Assembly: GCA_003501385.1 (NCBI GenBank)
Contig: DNPN01000143.1
Coordinates: forward strand, 1 to 9,760
Direction: 5' to 3'
Origin: Rhizobium sp.
GTDB lineage: Bacteria > Pseudomonadota > Alphaproteobacteria > Rhizobiales > Rhizobiaceae
DNA: 9,760 nucleotides
This document shows, one piece after another, positions 7,045 to 9,760 of this stretch (position 1 is its first letter; every line of letters begins with the position of its first letter). Below the pieces are notes generated by a model that searched no databases, had not been told where the DNA came from, and saw only the letters and a program-made list of their open reading frames with translations. Made by a program: the position numbers and the translations under genes.

Positions 7045-8166
7045 CTAACCAATCAGTCGACTAATATCATTCCACGTTGCAAAAACCATTAGCGAAAGAA
7101 TCATAATCATTCCAACCCTAAAAGCGATCTCCTGCACCTGTGCACTGACTGGCTTGCCTCTAACTGCCTCAATCGCATAAAGGAATAAATGCCCGCCATC
7201 AAGCACCGGAATGGGCATGAGGTTCAGTAAACCGACGGAAACTGACAGAACGGCTGCCAATTGCAGCAAAGCTGCCACACCCAATGTTGCAATCTGGCCT
7301 GAAGCCTGCGCCACACGGATGGGCCCCCCGAGCTGATCGGCATTCATTCGGCCTGCAAATATGTTTCGAATATAGTCATAAGTGCCCGTAACAATGTTCA
7401 AAGTCTGCTGAACACCCTCTTTCAGGGCTTGTGCGGCACTGAGTTTTTCCACACGAAAATTGCCACTCTTTGCCGTGGTCATGATTCCGATCTGACCAAC
7501 TTCCATTTTATTGCCGAAGCGGTCTGTTGTTTCGACGCGCCGGGGAGTCAGCGTCATGTCAATATTCTGATCGCCTCGTTTGACCGTAACAATGATGGCA
7601 ACGCCGGGACGGACGCTGACGTAGCGAACAACATCATCAAATGTTGCCACGCGACTGCCATCCAGCGCAAACAGCACGTCGCCAGGCTGAACGCCAGCGG
7701 TCGCCGCCGCACTTTGCGGCATCACTTCCGCCACGACAGGGTCAGAGATTGCCTTGCCATAGATGCTGAAGGTTACCGAGAAGATTAAAATTGCCAGGAA
7801 AAAATTTGCAATTGGACCGGCGGCCACAGTGGCGGCTCGCTTCCAAAGCTTGGCTCCATTCAGAGTCTGAGCGCGCTCCTCTTCGGACATTGCCGCCAGC
7901 TCGGCCGTGTCGCCCTTGCTGCTGGCGTCCGCATCACCGAAGAAGCGAACATATCCACCCAAGGGAATGGCGCTCAGTTTCCACCTAGTGCCATATTTAT
8001 CATTAAATCCTACCAGTTCCGGGCCAAAGCCAAGCGAGAAGGCCAGAACCCGAATGCCAGACAAGCGACCAACAAGGTAATGGCCCATCTCGTGCACAAA
8101 GACGATGAGTGAGAGAACCAGGACGAACGGGATGATATACCCTGTCAGGAAACCAAAAATTGCCAT
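7045..8166 (-). CDS. rseP: RIP site-2 protease RseP/MmpA (M50 zinc metalloprotease)
   Basis: This is an inner-membrane intramembrane metalloprotease that cuts membrane-bound anti-sigma factors and other single-pass substrates, such as PodJ cut by MmpA in Caulobacter. With the ATG at 8166 it has 373 residues. The first membrane helix (about 8-24) runs into the zinc motif HEMGH (25-29), and NLMPIPVLDGG (315-325) supplies the third ligand D323. A membrane segment around 112-135 carries the GPIANF motif. One PDZ domain spans about 140-210 (GVQPGD at 158-163); E. coli RseP has two, so this is the shorter alphaproteobacterial form. The frame stays open upstream to a GTG at 8232, but those extra 22 residues are polar, cysteine-containing and not family-like. 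The ribosome site before the ATG is weak. The natural substrate cannot be told from this window. Confidence 0.95.
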   Translation of the reverse strand: MAIFGFLTGYIIPFVLVLSLIVFVHEMGHYLVGRLSGIRVLAFSLGFGPELVGFNDKYGTRWKLSAIPLGGYVRFFGDADASSKGDTAELAAMSEEERAQTLNGAKLWKRAATVAAGPIANFFLAILIFSVTFSIYGKAISDPVVAEVMPQSAAATAGVQPGDVLFALDGSRVATFDDVVRYVSVRPGVAIIVTVKRGDQNIDMTLTPRRVETTDRFGNKMEVGQIGIMTTAKSGNFRVEKLSAAQALKEGVQQTLNIVTGTYDYIRNIFAGRMNADQLGGPIRVAQASGQIATLGVAALLQLAAVLSVSVGLLNLMPIPVLDGGHLFLYAIEAVRGKPVSAQVQEIAFRVGMIMILSLMVFATWNDISRLIG

Positions 8167-8335
8167 AAGCCCGCTCACTTCTCCAAAGTTATCACGCCCG
8201 CAGAATGACTCCACCGAAGGAGCGCAGTTCACGCACTGGCAAGTCTGCGGATTGTTAAAGCACAGCTGACAGCTTCACGCCAGACGAAAGACCAGAACAC
8301 CAGAACGGAGAAAGCTTATACGTCTTTCGCGAGGA
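8167..8335 (-). other. cdsA-rseP intergenic region without a gene, with an 8-bp inverted repeat
   Basis: The 169-nt gap has no supported gene. Next to the cdsA stop there is a perfect 8-bp inverted repeat, CGAAAGAC (8285-8292) with GTCTTTCG (8322-8329), separated by 29 nt; the inner GAAAG (8310-8314) can pair instead with CTTTC (8324-8328). No U-tract follows on the minus strand, so an intrinsic terminator is not supported. In many alphaproteobacteria dxr lies between cdsA and rseP; here nothing resembling it remains. A promoter for rseP could lie here, but I see no clear -35/-10 pair. Confidence 0.4.
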
Positions 8336-9178
8336 TTACTTGCCAACGAAGCCAAAAAGCAGGCCGCCAATGGAATCCGTCAATCCATTGCCGCTCGCCG
8401 CCAGCAACATGGCAACAATAAACGCACCAAAACTTGCTGTCACCAAGCCATCCACGCGGTCCATCATCCCGCCATGACCGGGAATGAGATGGCTGGAATC
8501 CTTCGCTCCAAAGCGGCGTTTGATGAAGGATTCGAACAGATCACCCATTTGGCTCACCACAGACAACACCAGAGCCAAAACGGGTATCCACCAGCCAGAG
8601 ACTGAAAAATACGAAAATGCCACCAGATACCCGCCCACAACACCTGCCACAGCGCCGCCGATGGCACCAGACCAGGTTTTGCCCGGCGATATCCTAGGCG
8701 CAAGCTTTGGCCCGCCTAAAGCGCGGCCAACAAAATAAGCGAGAATATCCGTGCTCCAGACAATGACGAACACAAACAACATGGCCACAAAGCCAATCGC
8801 GTCATCATCGCGGATTGCGGCAAGCGCTACAATGCAGGCGCTGGCGTAAAACACGCCCCCGACCAACCACCATGACCAGCGCCAAACGAGCACACCCAAA
8901 GCCAGCGTGACGGTGCAGCCCCCAAGCAGAGGTAGACTCAGCGTCATATCACCGGCGACCACGTTGAGAGCAATGACCGAGACGCAGAACCACCCTGCTG
9001 CAAGCTCCCTCAAGCCGCGTTCTGTGAGACCCGTGATTTTGGACCATTCCCAAAAGATCGCCACCCCAATCACAGCGGACAGTGCGGCGAAGAACAAACC
9101 ACCCAGCCATGTTGCTGCCAGAACGACAGCGATCATGACAAGCGCGGAGAGCGTACGAAGCCTAAGTTCACGCGTCAT
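8336..9178 (-). CDS. cdsA: Phosphatidate cytidylyltransferase CdsA
   Basis: CdsA makes CDP-diacylglycerol from phosphatidic acid and CTP, the precursor of all major phospholipids, at the inner membrane. The 280-residue protein is almost wholly hydrophobic, with about eight likely membrane segments. It ends with the full family signature at 218-243: SFIKRR, then AKD (225-227), then PGHGGMMDRVD (233-243), which carries the acidic residues for metal binding. SPGKTW (164-169) is a second conserved motif. The length is normal for the family. The ATG at 9178 is 6 nt past the uppS stop, with only a weak Shine-Dalgarno sequence, so coupling to uppS is likely. The TAA stop at 8336 is followed by a gap before rseP. 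Confidence 0.97.
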   Translation of the reverse strand: MTRELRLRTLSALVMIAVVLAATWLGGLFFAALSAVIGVAIFWEWSKITGLTERGLRELAAGWFCVSVIALNVVAGDMTLSLPLLGGCTVTLALGVLVWRWSWWLVGGVFYASACIVALAAIRDDDAIGFVAMLFVFVIVWSTDILAYFVGRALGGPKLAPRISPGKTWSGAIGGAVAGVVGGYLVAFSYFSVSGWWIPVLALVLSVVSQMGDLFESFIKRRFGAKDSSHLIPGHGGMMDRVDGLVTASFGAFIVAMLLAASGNGLTDSIGGLLFGFVGK

Positions 9179-9184
9179 TGAAAC

Positions 9185-9760
9185 TCACAAGCCTGCGACG
9201 GAGACGGCAGGTTTCAGCCCGCCGAATCGCCTGTTGCGGGATGAATATTGCGCCAGCGCCGCCAAAAAATTTTCTTTTCCAAAATCGGGCCAATATTCCG
9301 GCACGAAAATCAGCTCGGAATAGGCTGCCTGCCACAGAAGAAAATTCGACAAGCGCTCTTCACCGCTGGTTCGAATGATCACATCGGGATCAGGTATGCC
9401 CGCGGTGTCCAGTCGAGCTGAAATCGCTTCGTCTGTCACAGCCTCGACGGGAATGAGCCCCGCCTGAACATCGGCAGCGAGAGAACGGACAGCGCGAGTG
9501 ATTTCATCACGCGAACCATAGTTAAAGGCAATAATCAGCGTCATACCGCCGTTGTCTTTGGTCTTTTCTTCAGCCTCGATCAACAGATTGAGAATGTCGC
9601 TTTTGAGATTCATTCTTTCGCCAATCACCCGCACACGGACGTTGCGGGCGTGCAAATCGGCTAAATCGCGGCGCACGAATGTTTTCAAAAGACCGAAGAG
9701 ATCAATAATCTCTGTCTCAGGTCGGCGCCAGTTTTCCGAGGAAAAGGCAAACAGGGTCAG
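9185..9760 (-). CDS. uppS: Undecaprenyl-diphosphate synthase UppS (5' end outside window)
   Basis: UppS condenses eight isopentenyl diphosphates onto farnesyl diphosphate in cis to give C55 undecaprenyl diphosphate, the lipid carrier for peptidoglycan and surface polysaccharides. The frame is open to the window edge, so 191 C-terminal residues are visible and roughly 60 N-terminal ones, including the catalytic Asp motif (DGNGRWA-like), lie beyond it. The visible part begins LTLFAFSSENW, the conserved block that ends in the SSENW motif. It then has VRVIGE, LIIAFNYGSRDEI, and the signature RTSGEERLSNFLLWQ followed by SELIF and YWPDF, with the arginines that bind diphosphate. A later TTG at 9688 is not the start because conserved sequence continues upstream of it. 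The C-terminal tail after RRFGG is short. Confidence 0.96.
   Translation of the reverse strand: MTLFAFSSENWRRPETEIIDLFGLLKTFVRRDLADLHARNVRVRVIGERMNLKSDILNLLIEAEEKTKDNGGMTLIIAFNYGSRDEITRAVRSLAADVQAGLIPVEAVTDEAISARLDTAGIPDPDVIIRTSGEERLSNFLLWQAAYSELIFVPEYWPDFGKENFLAALAQYSSRNRRFGGLKPAVSVAGL

Noticed and set aside
8167..8232. N-terminal extension of rseP to a GTG at 8232
   Set aside because: The 22 extra residues are polar and unlike the family. The ATG at 8166 leads straight into the first membrane helix and HEMGH.
8285..8329. Intrinsic terminator after cdsA
   Set aside because: The 8-bp inverted repeat has a long 29-nt loop and no U-tract on the minus strand, so it does not meet the pattern.
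9686..9688. TTG at 9688 as the uppS start
   Set aside because: Conserved UppS sequence (FAFSSENW) continues upstream in the same frame to the window edge, so the gene is simply cut by the window.
1..9760. A novel defence, mobile or secondary-metabolite system
   Set aside because: All nine genes are recognisable core envelope genes in a conserved order with even composition. There is no transposase, integrase, tRNA boundary or array, and no unexplained stretch longer than about 200 bases.

Overview
The window is a compact run of envelope-biogenesis genes, all on the minus strand. Gene order, protein families and the use of LpxI point to an alphaproteobacterium, most likely of the order Hyphomicrobiales (Rhizobiales: Brucella/Ochrobactrum/Phyllobacterium-like). 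I cannot name the genus from sequence alone. Base composition looks moderate and even, with no sign of a transferred island, insertion sequence, prophage, CRISPR array, tRNA or rRNA.

In transcription order (high to low coordinates) the genes are uppS (5' end cut off by the window edge), cdsA, rseP, bamA, lpxD, fabZ, lpxA, lpxI and lpxB. uppS and cdsA are 6 nt apart. A 169-nt gap separates cdsA from rseP, and a 195-nt gap separates rseP from bamA; both gaps may hold promoters or leaders. A 48-nt gap with a small hairpin lies between bamA and lpxD. From lpxD to lpxB the genes are fused by translation-coupling overlaps: ATGA at lpxD/fabZ, ATGA at fabZ/lpxA, a 3-nt gap at lpxA/lpxI and TTGA at lpxI/lpxB. 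The last 84 bases, beyond lpxB, hold a dyad and a short direct repeat that look like an intergenic repeat element.

The genes form one functional programme. UppS makes the undecaprenyl carrier for peptidoglycan and polysaccharide. CdsA makes CDP-diacylglycerol for phospholipids. RseP is the inner-membrane site-2 protease. BamA inserts outer-membrane proteins. LpxA, LpxD, LpxI and LpxB carry out early lipid A steps from UDP-GlcNAc to the disaccharide (the LpxC step is not in this window). FabZ sits between lpxD and lpxA and competes for the same hydroxyacyl-ACP pool, linking lipid A to fatty acid synthesis.

I found no undescribed system: every gene belongs to a well-known family. The points worth a second look are small: the repeat element that supplies the lpxB stop codon, the TTG start of lpxB, a hairpin overlapping the likely lpxD ribosome-binding site, and two non-coding gaps, one of them at the place where many alphaproteobacteria carry dxr.
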